This document shows positions 36,045-46,765 of a stretch of 64,000 nucleotides of DNA, in pieces (position 1 is the first letter of the stretch; every line of letters starts with the position of its first letter). Source of the DNA: Butyrivibrio sp. Su6. Lineage in GTDB: Bacteria; Bacillota; Clostridia; Lachnospirales; Lachnospiraceae. The DNA is taken from assembly GCF_900108105.1 (NCBI RefSeq), contig NZ_FNUR01000009.1, positions 62,001-126,000 of the forward strand. The letters are read 5' to 3'. The translations under genes were made by a program, and so were the position numbers. The notes under the pieces were generated by a model. The model searched no databases. It was not told the origin of the DNA and saw only the letters and a list, made by a program, of their open reading frames with translations.

Positions 36045-38039
36045 ATGGGCGATTTTAAGTTAGTGGCTCCCTACGAGCCCACAGGTGATCAGCCACAGGC
36101 TATTAAGGCTTTAGTGGATGGCTTTAAACAAGGCAACCAGTTCGAGACACTTCTTGGAGTAACAGGCTCTGGTAAGACTTTTACCATGGCTAATGTTATT
36201 GTGGCTTTAAATAAGCCAACTCTTATTATCAGTCACAACAAGACTCTGGCAGGCCAGCTCTATGGCGAGATGAAGGAATTCTTTCCTGAGAATGCAGTAG
36301 AGTACTTTGTTTCTTACTATGATTATTATCAGCCGGAGGCGTATGTTCCACAGACAGACACTTATATAGCCAAGGACTCGGCCATCAATGATGAGATAGA
36401 TAAGCTAAGACTCTCAGCAACAGCTTCCCTTGCAGAGCGCAAGGATGTAATAGTAGTTGCCAGCGTGTCCTGTATCTATGGCCTGGGTAGCCCTGAAGAG
36501 TTCAAGGGTATGTCTATATCTCTCCGACCCGGAATGCAGAAGGATAGAGACGATATTATAAAAGACCTGGTGGCTATTCAGTACACCAGAAATGACATGG
36601 AACTTGGAAGGTGTAATTTCAGAGTCAGAGGAGATACGGTTGAGATATTCCCGGCGAATGCCGATGACTATCTTATAAGAGTTGAATTCTTTGGAGATGA
36701 GATAGACAGGATCACAGAGGTTGAACCTGTGACTGCCAAGGTTAGAAGCGAGCTCACCCATGTGATGATATACCCGGCTTCCCACTATGTTGTACCTCAG
36801 GAGAAGATCAATAAGGCCTGCGACAACATAGAAAAAGAGCTTGAGGAGCAGGTGAAGTTTTTCAAGGGAGAGGACAGGCTCATTGAAGCCCAGAGAATCT
36901 CAGAACGTACCAACTTTGACGTTGAGATGATGAGAGAAACAGGCTTCTGTTCCGGAATTGAGAACTATTCAAGGCATCTCAACTTCATGGCACCGGGAGA
37001 GCCGCCCCTTACACTCCTTGACTTCTTTGACAGAGATTTTCTGATAATAGTGGATGAGTCCCATATGACTATTCCGCAGGTTGGAGCCATGTATCACGGC
37101 GATAGGAGCAGGAAACTGACCCTTGTGGACTACGGCTTTAGACTGCCATCTGCACTTGATAACAGGCCTCTTAACTTTGAAGAGTTTGAATCTCATATTG
37201 ACCAGATGCTTTTCTGTTCAGCAACACCGGGTAAATATGAAGAGGAACATGAACTTCTCCGCACAGAGCAGGTAATAAGGCCCACAGGGCTTCTTGATCC
37301 TGAGATCTCAGTAAGACCTGTTGAGGGACAGATAGATGATCTTATTTCTGAGATCAGAAAAGAAATAGATAAAAAGAATAAGGTTCTTGTTACAACCCTT
37401 ACAAAGCGCATGGCAGAGGACCTTACAGAATATCTTGCTGAGGCAGGCATCAGGGTAAAATACCTCCATTCTGATATCGATACCCTTGAAAGAGCAGAGA
37501 TCATCAGAGATATGAGACTTGATGTTTTTGATGTTCTTGTAGGTATCAACCTCTTAAGAGAGGGACTTGATATCCCGGAGATTTCTCTTGTGGCCATCAT
37601 CGATGCTGATAAAGAGGGCTTCCTTAGATCTGAGACTTCTCTTATTCAGACTATAGGAAGAGCGGCCAGAAATTCGGAAGGCCACGTTATCATGTATGCT
37701 GATAACATGACAGATTCCATGAAGAAGGCTATAGAAGAGACCAGGAGAAGGCGTGCCATCCAGGAGAAATACAATGAGGAGCACGGCATAACCCCTCAGA
37801 CCATCAAGAAGGCAGTCAGAGACCTTATTGCTGTTACTAAGGCTATTGCCAAGGAAGAAGTTAAGTTTGAAAAAGAGCCGGAGTCAATGAACCAGGAAGA
37901 ACTGGAAAAGCTCATTGGACAGGTTCAGAAGAAGATGAAAAAAGCTGCTGCAGAGCTGGATTTCGAGAATGCCGCTATGCTGCGTGACAAGATGATAGAA
38001 CTTAAGAAAGTTCTTAATGATCTTACCGAAGGTAAATAA
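36045..38039 (+). CDS. uvrB: Excinuclease ABC subunit UvrB
   Basis: This 664-aa protein shows Walker A GVTGSGKT, the damage-probing beta hairpin region [15 protein letters not shown], the DESH box, helicase motif [14 protein letters not shown] and a C-terminal UVR domain that binds UvrC. UvrB checks damage handed over by UvrA and holds DNA for UvrC cutting. The ATG at 36045 has GGAGA 6 nt upstream; a TTG at 36027 has none. The SOS-type promoter is directly before it and uvrA follows after 32 bases. Confidence 0.97.
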   Translation: MGDFKLVAPYEPTGDQPQAIKALVDGFKQGNQFETLLGVTGSGKTFTMANVIVALNKPTLIISHNKTLAGQLYGEMKEFFPENAVEYFVSYYDYYQPEAYVPQTDTYIAKDSAINDEIDKLRLSATASLAERKDVIVVASVSCIYGLGSPEEFKGMSISLRPGMQKDRDDIIKDLVAIQYTRNDMELGRCNFRVRGDTVEIFPANADDYLIRVEFFGDEIDRITEVEPVTAKVRSELTHVMIYPASHYVVPQEKINKACDNIEKELEEQVKFFKGEDRLIEAQRISERTNFDVEMMRETGFCSGIENYSRHLNFMAPGEPPLTLLDFFDRDFLIIVDESHMTIPQVGAMYHGDRSRKLTLVDYGFRLPSALDNRPLNFEEFESHIDQMLFCSATPGKYEEEHELLRTEQVIRPTGLLDPEISVRPVEGQIDDLISEIRKEIDKKNKVLVTTLTKRMAEDLTEYLAEAGIRVKYLHSDIDTLERAEIIRDMRLDVFDVLVGINLLREGLDIPEISLVAIIDADKEGFLRSETSLIQTIGRAARNSEGHVIMYADNMTDSMKKAIEETRRRRAIQEKYNEEHGITPQTIKKAVRDLIAVTKAIAKEEVKFEKEPESMNQEELEKLIGQVQKKMKKAAAELDFENAAMLRDKMIELKKVLNDLTEGK

Positions 38040-38071
38040 CTGGTGAGATTTGTTTTAGTGGAGATGTATAT

Positions 38072-40963
38072 ATGTCTGAAAACAGAATGACAAAAAAGAA
38101 TACTACAACCAAGAGAATCCTTCCCACTGATATTCATGATTACATCAGAGTGAGAGGGGCAGCAGAACACAATCTTAAACATGTTAATGTCAAGATTCCA
38201 AGAGATACTCTTACAGTGTTCACAGGCCTTTCAGGTTCAGGTAAGTCTTCTCTTGCTTTTGACACTATTTTTGCAGAGGGACAGCGCAGGTATATGGAGT
38301 CCTTATCATCCTATGCCAGAATGTTCCTTGGTCAGATGGATAAGCCCAACGTTGAGAGAATAGAAGGTCTTTCTCCCACTATTTCCATTGACCAAAAATC
38401 AACCAATAAAAACCCCAGGTCAACTGTTGGAACAGTTACAGAGATCTATGACCATTTCAGAATGCTTTACGCAAGAATTGGTATCCCTCACTGCCCTAAC
38501 TGCGGACGTGAGATCAGAAGGCAGACTGTTGATGAGATCTGCAATCAGATCATGGCTCTTGGAGATGGCACTAAGCTTCAAATCCTTGCTCCTGTTGTAA
38601 GAGGTAAAAAGGGTGAGCATGCCAAGACCTTGGAGAGAGCAGTTCGTGCAGGTTATGTCCGTGCAAGGATTGACGGAAGCCAGTACGAGATTGCAGAAGA
38701 AGAGATAAAGCTTGATAAAAATATCAAGCATAACATTGAGATCATTGTGGACAGAATCGTAGTAAGAGATGACAATGAGAACCTCAGAAGACGACTTACA
38801 GATTCTGTTGAGAATGCTTTGTCGCTTGCTGAAGGACTTCTGCTTGTAGATGTTATAGATGGAGAGGAACTGAGCTTTAGCCAGAACTTTGCATGTCCTG
38901 ACTGTGGAATCAGCATATCTGAGATCGAGCCCAGAAGCTTTTCTTTCAACAACCCATTTGGCGCCTGTCCTGATTGCGCAGGACTTGGCTACAAGATGGA
39001 GTTTGACGAGGATCTTATGATCCCTGATAAATCTCTTTCCCTGAATGATGGATGTATTGTTGTAATGGGATGGCAGTCATCCAATAAAGAGGGCAGCTTC
39101 TCCAATGCTACACTAAAGGCTCTTGCAAAGGCTTATAAGTTCAGCATGGATACTCCTTTCCAGGATCTTCCTGAGAAAGTAAGACATATGCTGGTTTACG
39201 GAGCAGATAAAACTGTAAATGTCCATTACAAGGGATCAAGAGGAGAGGGAGATTATCCTATTCTTTTTGACGGCCTTATAAAGAACGTTGAGCAGAGATA
39301 TAGAGAGACTTTCTCAGAATCAGCAAAGGCTGAGTATGAGGAGTATATGAGGATCACTCCATGTCAGCTCTGCGGTGGACAGAGACTTAAAAAAGAGTCT
39401 CTTGCAGTAACGATCGATGATAAAAATATCTATGAGATAACTTCAATGTCCATAGATGACCTGCAGAAATACCTTGAGCAGCTTAAGCTTTCCAGCTATC
39501 AGGAAATGGTCGGAGCACAGCTCCTTAAAGAGATCAGGGCAAGAGTAGGATTCCTTGTGGATGTAGGACTTGACTATCTCTCTCTGTCCAGGGCAACAGG
39601 AACACTTTCCGGCGGTGAGGCACAGCGTATAAGGCTTGCAACACAGATTGGATCAGGACTTTGCGGAGTTTGCTATATCCTTGATGAGCCAAGTATCGGA
39701 CTTCACCAGAGGGATAATGACAAGCTTCTTAATACACTTAAGAACCTGCGAGACCTTGGTAATACGCTTATTGTTGTAGAGCATGATGAAGATACCATGA
39801 GAGCTGCGGACTATATTGTGGATGTAGGACCTGGAGCCGGCTCAAAAGGTGGAAAAATAGTTGCCTGCGGAACTGCAGAAGAAATCATGCAGGTCAAGGA
39901 GTCCATTACAGGACAGTACCTGTCAGGAAAACTTAAGATAGAAGTTCCCAAGACCAGAAGAGAGCCAAAGGGATGGCTTAAGGTTTTGGGAGCCCAGGAG
40001 AACAACTTAAGGAACATCGATATCGACGTACCACTTGGGGTACTTACCATAGTTACAGGTGTATCAGGTTCGGGTAAGAGCTCTTTTGTCAATGAGATAC
40101 TGTACAAACATCTGGCAAGAGACTTAAACAGAGCAAGAGTCATTCCGGGCAAGCATAAAGGCATTGAGGGCCTTGAGCAGGTGGATAAGGTCATTGCTAT
40201 TGACCAGTCTCCTATCGGCAGAACTCCAAGGTCTAACCCTGCAACCTACACAGGTGTATTTGATATGATCAGAGATCTTTTTGCCGGAACTCCTGATGCT
40301 AAGGCAAGGGGCTATCAGAAGGGCAGATTCTCCTTCAATGTCAAGGGCGGACGCTGCGAAGCCTGTGGCGGTGACGGAATCATCAAGATCGAGATGCACT
40401 TCCTCCCTGATGTTTATGTACCTTGTGAAGTCTGCGGTGGAAAGAGATACAATCACGAGACTCTTGAAGTTAAGTACAAAGGCAAGAGCATCTATGATGT
40501 CCTTAACATGACAGTAGAAGAGGCCCTTGTATTCTTTGAAAATGTAAAGACCATAAAGAGAAAGATCCAGACTCTCTACGATGTAGGACTTGGATATGTA
40601 AAGCTTGGCCAGCCAAGTACCGAGCTTTCAGGTGGTGAAGCACAGAGAATAAAGCTTGCCACAGAGCTCAGTAAAGTCGGAACAGGCAAGACAGTTTACA
40701 TCCTGGATGAGCCAACAACCGGTCTTCACTTCGCAGATGTTCAAAAGCTCGTAAAAATTATGCATGAACTTGTTGAGCAGGGAAATACAGTTGTAGTCAT
40801 CGAGCACAACCTTGACGTTATCAAGACCGGCGATTACATCATCGACATGGGACCTGAAGGCGGCTCAAAAGGCGGAACAGTCGTTGCCAAAGGAACTCCG
40901 GAAGAAGTCGCCAAGTGCAAGAAATCCTACACCGGAGCATATATCAAAAAAATGCTTAAATAG
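38072..40963 (+). CDS. uvrA: Excinuclease ABC subunit UvrA
   Basis: This 963-aa ABC-type DNA damage sensor has two ATPase modules: Walker [13 protein letters not shown] and later [13 protein letters not shown], with signatures [13 protein letters not shown] and [13 protein letters not shown]. Zinc modules include [10 protein letters not shown]...CPDC and [10 protein letters not shown]...CEVCGG. Its N-terminus is extended by about 25 residues ([13 protein letters not shown]) relative to typical UvrA. It scans DNA as a dimer and loads UvrB; Mfd, at the window start, can recruit it to stalled transcription. Confidence 0.97.
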   Translation: MSENRMTKKNTTTKRILPTDIHDYIRVRGAAEHNLKHVNVKIPRDTLTVFTGLSGSGKSSLAFDTIFAEGQRRYMESLSSYARMFLGQMDKPNVERIEGLSPTISIDQKSTNKNPRSTVGTVTEIYDHFRMLYARIGIPHCPNCGREIRRQTVDEICNQIMALGDGTKLQILAPVVRGKKGEHAKTLERAVRAGYVRARIDGSQYEIAEEEIKLDKNIKHNIEIIVDRIVVRDDNENLRRRLTDSVENALSLAEGLLLVDVIDGEELSFSQNFACPDCGISISEIEPRSFSFNNPFGACPDCAGLGYKMEFDEDLMIPDKSLSLNDGCIVVMGWQSSNKEGSFSNATLKALAKAYKFSMDTPFQDLPEKVRHMLVYGADKTVNVHYKGSRGEGDYPILFDGLIKNVEQRYRETFSESAKAEYEEYMRITPCQLCGGQRLKKESLAVTIDDKNIYEITSMSIDDLQKYLEQLKLSSYQEMVGAQLLKEIRARVGFLVDVGLDYLSLSRATGTLSGGEAQRIRLATQIGSGLCGVCYILDEPSIGLHQRDNDKLLNTLKNLRDLGNTLIVVEHDEDTMRAADYIVDVGPGAGSKGGKIVACGTAEEIMQVKESITGQYLSGKLKIEVPKTRREPKGWLKVLGAQENNLRNIDIDVPLGVLTIVTGVSGSGKSSFVNEILYKHLARDLNRARVIPGKHKGIEGLEQVDKVIAIDQSPIGRTPRSNPATYTGVFDMIRDLFAGTPDAKARGYQKGRFSFNVKGGRCEACGGDGIIKIEMHFLPDVYVPCEVCGGKRYNHETLEVKYKGKSIYDVLNMTVEEALVFFENVKTIKRKIQTLYDVGLGYVKLGQPSTELSGGEAQRIKLATELSKVGTGKTVYILDEPTTGLHFADVQKLVKIMHELVEQGNTVVVIEHNLDVIKTGDYIIDMGPEGGSKGGTVVAKGTPEEVAKCKKSYTGAYIKKMLK

Positions 40964-41036
40964 GCATAGGTGCCCCTAAGCGTGAGCTCCTAGTGGCGGC
41001 GTTAATATTTTGCTTGAGATTTGGGTAAAGATTTGG

Positions 41037-41090
41037 AAGGGGATATCCGATATATATAAAAGATGGATAGCCCCTTTTCAATATTTTTTA
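41037..41090 (+). terminator. Terminator after uvrA
   Basis: AAGGGGATATCC and GGATAGCCCCTT (one mismatch) form a stem with a 16-nt loop, followed by a T-rich run. It lies in the 223-nt gap before the mbl gene. Confidence 0.7.
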
Positions 41091-41091
41091 T

Positions 41092-41120
41092 TTGGTTTAT
41101 AATCGTAATGATATTATAGG
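41092..41120 (+). promoter_or_regulatory. Possible promoter of the mbl-flagellar cluster
   Basis: TTGGTT, a 17-nt spacer and TATAGG. The -10 is poor, and other A/T-rich hexamers overlap, so this is tentative. Confidence 0.35.
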
Positions 41121-41186
41121 CTAAAGTATTATCCGCTTTTATGCGCTTAGATATATGCTGGTTGTTTTTGAAAGGGGCATTGTAAT

Positions 41187-42179
41187 ATGCAGTATGCAGA
41201 TATTGGAATTGATTTAGGTACAGCGTCAGTCCTTGTTTATATCAGAGGAAAGGGCGTTGTTTTGAAAGAGCCTTCAGTTGTAGCTTATGACAGAGATACA
41301 GAGGAGATCAAGGCTATTGGTGAGGATGCAAGACTTATGCTTGGTCGTACTCCTGGTAACATCGTAGCTGTTCGTCCTCTTCGTCAGGGAGTTATCTCTA
41401 ACTACAAGATCACTGAGCAGATGATGAGATATTTCATCAAGAAGGCTATTGGACGTAGGATCCACAGAAAACCATTCATCGCAGTTTGTGTTCCAAGTGG
41501 AGCTACAGAAGTTGAGAAAAAGGCCGTAGAGGATGCAACAAGACTTTGCGGAGCAAGAGATGTTAAGACTATTGAAGAGCCTATCGCTGCAGCTATCGGA
41601 GCTGGTATCGACATCACAAAACCATGTGGAAACATGATCGTTGATATAGGCGGTGGAACATCAGATATAGCAGTTATCTCACTTGGCGGAACAGTTGTAA
41701 GCACATCTGTTAAGGTTGCCGGAGATGACTTCGATGAAGCACTTGTTCGCTACATGAGAAAGAAACACAATCTTCTTATCGGTGACAGAACAGCTGAAGA
41801 TATCAAGATCAAGATCGGTTCAGCATATCCAAGAGCTGAGAACGACTATCTTGATGTAAGAGGAAGAAACCTCGTAACAGGTCTTCCTAAGACTGTAAGA
41901 GTATCTTCTGAGGAAACAGAAGAGGCTCTTCGTGAACCTACATCACAGATCATTGAGGCTATTCATAGTGTTCTGGAGAATACTCCTCCTGAACTTGCTG
42001 CAGATATTGCAGACAGAGGAATTGTCCTTACAGGTGGCGGAGCACTTCTTCGCGGACTTGAAGATCTCATCTATTCTAAGACTGGTATCAACACTATGAC
42101 AGCTGAGGATCCTATGACTGCAGTTGCTATCGGAACAGGAAGATATGTAGAGTTCCTTGCAGGTTATCGTCAGGACTAA
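41187..42179 (+). CDS. mbl: Actin-like rod-shape protein (MreB/Mbl family)
   Basis: This 330-aa actin homologue has the nucleotide-binding motifs IGIDLGTASVLVY, IEEPIAAAIGAG, MIVDIGGGTSD and the C-terminal IVLTGGGALLRGLE. It forms membrane filaments that steer side-wall peptidoglycan synthesis. It sits directly before two flagellar rod/hook genes, exactly the mbl-flhO-flhP order of Bacillus, so I prefer Mbl over MreB; the mreC/mreD genes that accompany mreB are absent. A GAAAGGGG ribosome site precedes the ATG. Confidence 0.92.
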   Translation: MQYADIGIDLGTASVLVYIRGKGVVLKEPSVVAYDRDTEEIKAIGEDARLMLGRTPGNIVAVRPLRQGVISNYKITEQMMRYFIKKAIGRRIHRKPFIAVCVPSGATEVEKKAVEDATRLCGARDVKTIEEPIAAAIGAGIDITKPCGNMIVDIGGGTSDIAVISLGGTVVSTSVKVAGDDFDEALVRYMRKKHNLLIGDRTAEDIKIKIGSAYPRAENDYLDVRGRNLVTGLPKTVRVSSEETEEALREPTSQIIEAIHSVLENTPPELAADIADRGIVLTGGGALLRGLEDLIYSKTGINTMTAEDPMTAVAIGTGRYVEFLAGYRQD

Positions 42180-42241
42180 GGTCCAATCCACTGTTCATGG
42201 ACTGAACAGTTGTAAAGCCAGGATGGCATGAGGAATATTGT

Positions 42242-43072
42242 ATGGTAAAAGGTCTTTACACTGCTTACACAGGAATGATCAACGAGCAGCACAGAATGGA
42301 CGTGCTCACCAACAATCTTGCTAATGCCAATACAAACGGTTATAAAAAAGAAGGCGCTACTGCACAGGCTTTTTCTGATCAGCTTGCGCTCAAAATTAAA
42401 GACTACACTGATGCCCCGTTCACTGCCCGTGGACTGGGCATTATTAATCCCGGTGTAAAGATCGGCGAAGGGTACGTGGACTGGTCGGAAGGACCTATGA
42501 AAGAGACAGGCAACACCTTTGATCTGGCTCTTGGCGGCTATGGCTTTTTTGGAATCGAGTATACCAACAAAGCTGTAAACATCGAAAGAGAAATAGCAGG
42601 TCAGACCGATATCATGTACACAAGAGACGGAAACTTTACGCTTACAAATGAAGGAGTCCTGGTAACCCAGGACGGAGACTTTGTTTTGTCACAGGATGGA
42701 GGACATATTGAGATTGATCCGGCACTTCCTGTGGAGATAAATACATTGGGCGAGATTATTCAGGATGGTGAAGTTGTTGCCACAGTAGGAAGATTTGATT
42801 TTGAAAAGGTAACCTATCCTGATGGAAGAATTACCTACAATACATTGGAGCATTACGGCGAAAATATGTACATTCCTACAGATGATGCAACGCAGGTTAC
42901 ATCTACAGCATCGATATACGCCGGCTTTTTGGAGCAGTCCAATGTATCTGTAGTGGATGAAATGGTCAACATGATCGCTGTTCAGAGGAACTATGATACT
43001 AATCAGCGAATGATAACCACTATTGACGGCACTCTTGATATTGCAGCTAACCAGCTTGGACGTCTGTCCTAA
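42242..43072 (+). CDS. Flagellar basal-body rod/hook protein FlgF-like (FlhO)
   Basis: This 276-aa protein starts with the N-terminal rod-protein motif YTAYTGMINEQHRMDVLTNN (conserved LANANTNGYKK follows). Its C-terminal counterpart is EMVNMIAVQRNYDTNQRMITT. These paired helices mark axial proteins of the FlgE/F/G group. It is cotranscribed with or near mbl and followed by the flgG-like gene. Assignment to FlgF rather than FlgG rests on position (flhO in Bacillus). Confidence 0.9.
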   Translation: MVKGLYTAYTGMINEQHRMDVLTNNLANANTNGYKKEGATAQAFSDQLALKIKDYTDAPFTARGLGIINPGVKIGEGYVDWSEGPMKETGNTFDLALGGYGFFGIEYTNKAVNIEREIAGQTDIMYTRDGNFTLTNEGVLVTQDGDFVLSQDGGHIEIDPALPVEINTLGEIIQDGEVVATVGRFDFEKVTYPDGRITYNTLEHYGENMYIPTDDATQVTSTASIYAGFLEQSNVSVVDEMVNMIAVQRNYDTNQRMITTIDGTLDIAANQLGRLS

Positions 43073-43090
43073 AAATTAATATTTTCTTTA

Positions 43091-43118
43091 TAAATATTTT
43101 TTGAGAATGAGCCGATAA
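43091..43118 (+). promoter_or_regulatory. Sigma-D (FliA) type promoter of flgG
   Basis: TAAA, a 16-nt spacer and GCCGATAA match the flagellar sigma factor consensus, with one extra spacer base. The site lies in the 117-nt gap between the flgF-like and flgG-like genes, so the second gene has its own late flagellar promoter. Confidence 0.75.
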
Positions 43119-43189
43119 GAGTATAGAAGATGATATTACCAGTCACGGATGACGGTGATGTATGCATTTATCTAGATCGGAGGTGGCTT

Positions 43190-44014
43190 ATGGTAAGAAG
43201 TCTATGGTCAGCAGCAACTGGAATGAACGCTCAGCAGACAAACGTAGATACCATATCTAACAATCTTGCGAACGTTAATACAGTTGGCTATAAGGCTCAG
43301 GGAGCGCAATTTAAATCTCTTTTGTACCAGGAATTACAGACTGTTACAACCACTTCAAACGGCAATCCAAAACCTACCAATTCACAAGTGGGACTTGGTG
43401 TGCGTACTTCAACAATTAATCAGTTCTTTTCCCAGGGTTCATTTCAAAGTAGTGACAATCCGGCGGCACTTGCAATAAGTGGCGATGGTTTCTTTGGATA
43501 TATGGCAGCAGACGGCGAGACTATAAATTATACGAGAAACGGTAACTTTGTGTGGGCGCTTCAGGAGTCAGGCGGAACTACTCTTGAGCTTACAACAGCA
43601 GAAGGAAACCCTGTTCTTGATATCGACGGCGCAGCAATTACTCTTGACGGAGCCATTGCAAGTAGGATCACCATAAGCAGCGATGGCAAGATATATTACC
43701 CAGATGATCAGGGAGTTCCTACAGATATGGGGCTTCAAATTGGATTGTGGCAGTTCTCAAACAGAGAAGGCCTTGAAAGGGTAGGAAGCGCAGCCTGGAT
43801 ACAAACAGCAGCCAGCGGCGAGCCTATTCTTGAAAATGACGCGGACAATATAAAGAAAAGTGAGATCGTTCAGGGATATCTTGAAGGATCAAACGTAAAT
43901 GTAGCTACAGAAATGGTAAATCTTATCGTTGCCCAGCGTGCATACGAAATGAACTCAACTGCGATCCAGACAACTGATGAGATGATGCAGACGGCAAATT
44001 CACTTAAGAGATAA
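43190..44014 (+). CDS. flgG: Flagellar basal-body rod protein FlgG-like (FlhP)
   Basis: This 274-aa axial protein has the N-terminal LWSAATGMNAQQTNVDTISN and LANVNTVGYK motifs, a central beta domain with GDGFFGYMAADGE, and the C-terminal LEGSNVNVATEMVNLIVAQR helix typical of distal rod protein FlgG. The ATG at 43190 follows GGAGG; an in-frame ATG at 43130 would add unconserved residues, so it is rejected. A sigma-D type promoter sits 72 nt upstream of the start. Confidence 0.92.
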   Translation: MVRSLWSAATGMNAQQTNVDTISNNLANVNTVGYKAQGAQFKSLLYQELQTVTTTSNGNPKPTNSQVGLGVRTSTINQFFSQGSFQSSDNPAALAISGDGFFGYMAADGETINYTRNGNFVWALQESGGTTLELTTAEGNPVLDIDGAAITLDGAIASRITISSDGKIYYPDDQGVPTDMGLQIGLWQFSNREGLERVGSAAWIQTAASGEPILENDADNIKKSEIVQGYLEGSNVNVATEMVNLIVAQRAYEMNSTAIQTTDEMMQTANSLKR

Positions 44015-44036
44015 TAAGGTGAGATAAGGGGAGACT

Positions 44037-44423
44037 ATGGCGGGACTTGATATTAAAGGATTAAATGCAACGGCGCTTACAGATTATGCCATGCAGGAAA
44101 GTAAGAATGCCAGCACAATAGCACTTCAGAATAAGCTTCAAAATACCTCCAAAACTTCTACTGATGATGAGCTTATGGAAGCCTGCAAAAGTTTTGAGGC
44201 CTATTTCCTTGAGCAGATGTTCAAAGAAATGCAGAAGTCTGTAGATGCTCTTAAACCTGAAACTGAGGACAATGCCACATCAACTTTGGTGGACTTTTTC
44301 AAGGATCAGACTCTTCAGGAAATATGCTCAACATCCGTGGATACTCAGAGCAATGGCTTTGCACAGATGCTCTATGAAAATCTAAAGCGCAACTATGACA
44401 TCCCCGAAGCTCCTTCCACATAA
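44037..44423 (+). CDS. FlgJ-like rod-binding protein (no muramidase domain)
   Basis: This 128-aa protein carries the FlgJ N-terminal rod-binding domain (DELMEACKSFEAYFLEQMFKEM, then LVDFFKDQTLQEI and GFAQMLYENLKRNYD). The glucosaminidase domain of proteobacterial FlgJ is absent, as in many Firmicutes. It should cap or scaffold rod assembly outside the membrane; no signal peptide is present, so export through the flagellar apparatus is likely. GGGGAG lies before the ATG, and the gene follows flgG by 22 bases. Confidence 0.88.
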   Translation: MAGLDIKGLNATALTDYAMQESKNASTIALQNKLQNTSKTSTDDELMEACKSFEAYFLEQMFKEMQKSVDALKPETEDNATSTLVDFFKDQTLQEICSTSVDTQSNGFAQMLYENLKRNYDIPEAPST

Positions 44424-44441
44424 AAGTATAAAAATGTGTCT

Positions 44442-44485
44442 AAAAGCGTGTAATTCTTAAGAAATCTTAAGAATTACACGCTTTT
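44442..44485 (+). terminator. Strong terminator of the flagellar cluster
   Basis: A perfect 20-bp stem (AAAAGCGTGTAATTCTTAAG and its complement) with an AAAT loop. Only a short T run follows, but the stem is very stable and its right arm runs into the recD2 promoter. Confidence 0.85.
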
Positions 44486-44490
44486 AATTA

Positions 44491-44499
44491 TGGTATACT
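44491..44499 (+). promoter_or_regulatory. Extended -10 promoter of recD2 (leaderless)
   Basis: TGGTATACT ends only 7 nt before the ATG at 44507, so transcription should begin at or next to the start codon. No ribosome site is visible. Confidence 0.6.
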
Positions 44500-44506
44500 A
44501 CTTTCT

Positions 44507-46765
44507 ATGGAAAAAGAAATAGTTAAGGGATACATAGATCATTTTATATATAAGAACGAGGAAAATGGTTACGGCGTAGTGAACCTTATTGTGAACGAAG
44601 AGGAGGTCACCTGCACCGGAACCTTTAAGGATGCAGATGTGGGAGATACTCTCGAGATCGAGGGAACCTACGTTAATCATCCTGTATACGGCCAGCAGCT
44701 AAAGGTGAGCTCATACAAGATAACAGTGCCTGATGATGCGGTGTCAATGCAGAGGTATCTTGGTTCAGGCGCTATACGTGGAATTGGAGAGGCACTGGCT
44801 GCACGAATTGTTAAAAAATTTGGCGCAGATACCTTCAGGATCATTGAGGATGAGCCTGAAAGACTGGCTGAAATAAAGGGAATAAGTGAAAAGAAAGCCA
44901 TAGATATTGCCATGCAGATGGCAGAAAAAAGAGAAATGCGAGATGCCATGATCTTTTTACAGAAATATGGTATCAGCAACAATATGGCGGTTAAGATATT
45001 CAATAACTATGGAACCAGAGTTTACGGGATCATTCAGGAGAATCCTTATCAGCTTGCTGACGATATAAGTGGAATCGGCTTTAAGACTGCTGATGAGATC
45101 GCTGCCAAAGTCGGAATTCGCGTGGATTCTGAGTACCGCATCAGAAGCGGCATTCTTTTTACTTTGCTTCAGAGTTCGCTTGATGGAAATACCTACCTTC
45201 CCATGGAAGAGCTTGTTTCCAAGACTGAAGAGCTGCTTGTGCAGACCCCGGACCAGATGATCGATTCTGATAGCATAAGGACTCAGATTCAGAATCTGAT
45301 GATGGACAAAAAACTCATAGCAAAAAATAATGACAATATTTTCTCTGCAAATTTCTATTACGAAGAGCAGGGATCAGCTGTGATGCTGTCTGACCTCAAT
45401 ATTGCAGAGAATGTATCCCCTGCCGATGAAGAGAGATACAGGCAGAGAATCCTTGATATAGAGAAAAGAAAGAACCTTCAACTTGATGACCTTCAAAGAG
45501 AGGCTGTGCTGAAGAGTATCTCAAACGGAATTGTCATAATAACAGGTGGTCCCGGTACAGGTAAGACCACTACCATCAATACAATAATTGAATATTATGC
45601 TAGCGAAGGCCTTGATATCCTTCTTGCTGCGCCCACAGGAAGAGCGGCCAAGAGAATGACAGAGGCAACCGGGTACGAGGCCAGAACTATTCACAGACTT
45701 CTGGAGGTATCAGGCCAGGTTGGCGATGACGACACCAAGTCAGGAGCAGTAAGGTTTGAAAGGAACAGAGACAACCCTCTTGAGGCAGATGCCATCATTA
45801 TAGACGAGATGTCTATGGTGGATATTCATCTCTTTTACGCCTTATTGAAGGCACTTGTGCCAGGCGTGCATCTGATCCTTGTGGGAGACAGTTCCCAGCT
45901 CCCAAGTGTAGGACCGGGACAGGTTCTTGCGGATCTTATATCCAGCGGAAGATTTCCAACCATATATCTGCAAAAGATATTCAGGCAGGCTGAGGAGAGC
46001 GATATCGTTATGAACGCTCACAGGATCCACAATGGCCAGAAGCCGGTGCTTGATAATAAGAGTAAGGATTTCTTTTTCCTGGAAAGAAATGACGCGAATG
46101 TAATATACAAGCACATGATCCAGCTCATAAGGGACAAGCTTCCGGGATATGTGGGAGCACAGCCTTATGATATACAGGTTCTGACACCTATGAAAAAGGG
46201 CCCCCTTGGTGCAATCCAGCTCAATCTGATCCTGCAGGAGTATCTCAACCCTCCGGATAAGTCCAAAAAAGAGCATGTCTATGGGGAGCTTACTTTGAGA
46301 GAAGGCGACAAGGTCATGCAGATAAAGAACAACTACCAGGCTCAGTGGGAAGTTGTTGGAAAGCATAACATTCCGGTGGATTCTGGGCTTGGCGTGTTTA
46401 ACGGCGATATGGGGATTGTCAGAGAGATAAACGAATATTCCCAGGACGTAGTGGTGGAATTTGATGAGCACAGGAGAGTCAGATATCCTTTTTCCGAACT
46501 GGATGAACTTGAGCTTTCCTACGCGATCACTATCCACAAGTCTCAGGGAAGTGAGTATCCTGCCGTTATTATGCCCCTTTTAGGTGGACCAAGGATGCTG
46601 CTTAACAGGAACCTTCTTTATACGGCGGTCACAAGAGCCAAGAATACCGTGTGCATTTTGGGCAGCAGCCAGACAGTCCTTAACATGACTGCCAATGAGC
46701 AGCAGCTGAAAAGATATACCGGACTTAAAGATAGAATTAGAGAAGTATTTGATGCAGGTAATTGA
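44507..46765 (+). CDS. recD2: ATP-dependent RecD-like DNA helicase RecD2
   Basis: This 752-aa SF1B helicase has an N-terminal OB-like and helix-hairpin-helix region (about 1-200, IRGIGEALAARIVKKFG). The motor shows Walker A IITGGPGTGKTTTIN, IIDEMSMVD, LVGDSSQLPSVGPG and the SH3-containing C-terminal motif SYAITIHKSQGSEYPAVI. RecD2 acts without RecBC, in replication-fork and mismatch-repair related steps. The ATG lies right after a -10 box with no Shine-Dalgarno, pointing to a leaderless mRNA. The gene overlaps comFC by 14 bases. Confidence 0.95.
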   Translation: MEKEIVKGYIDHFIYKNEENGYGVVNLIVNEEEVTCTGTFKDADVGDTLEIEGTYVNHPVYGQQLKVSSYKITVPDDAVSMQRYLGSGAIRGIGEALAARIVKKFGADTFRIIEDEPERLAEIKGISEKKAIDIAMQMAEKREMRDAMIFLQKYGISNNMAVKIFNNYGTRVYGIIQENPYQLADDISGIGFKTADEIAAKVGIRVDSEYRIRSGILFTLLQSSLDGNTYLPMEELVSKTEELLVQTPDQMIDSDSIRTQIQNLMMDKKLIAKNNDNIFSANFYYEEQGSAVMLSDLNIAENVSPADEERYRQRILDIEKRKNLQLDDLQREAVLKSISNGIVIITGGPGTGKTTTINTIIEYYASEGLDILLAAPTGRAAKRMTEATGYEARTIHRLLEVSGQVGDDDTKSGAVRFERNRDNPLEADAIIIDEMSMVDIHLFYALLKALVPGVHLILVGDSSQLPSVGPGQVLADLISSGRFPTIYLQKIFRQAEESDIVMNAHRIHNGQKPVLDNKSKDFFFLERNDANVIYKHMIQLIRDKLPGYVGAQPYDIQVLTPMKKGPLGAIQLNLILQEYLNPPDKSKKEHVYGELTLREGDKVMQIKNNYQAQWEVVGKHNIPVDSGLGVFNGDMGIVREINEYSQDVVVEFDEHRRVRYPFSELDELELSYAITIHKSQGSEYPAVIMPLLGGPRMLLNRNLLYTAVTRAKNTVCILGSSQTVLNMTANEQQLKRYTGLKDRIREVFDAGN

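Noticed and set aside
45842-46537. Long open frame (231 codons) on the minus strand inside recD2
   Set aside because: It is opposite conserved helicase motifs and its translation looks like no protein family.
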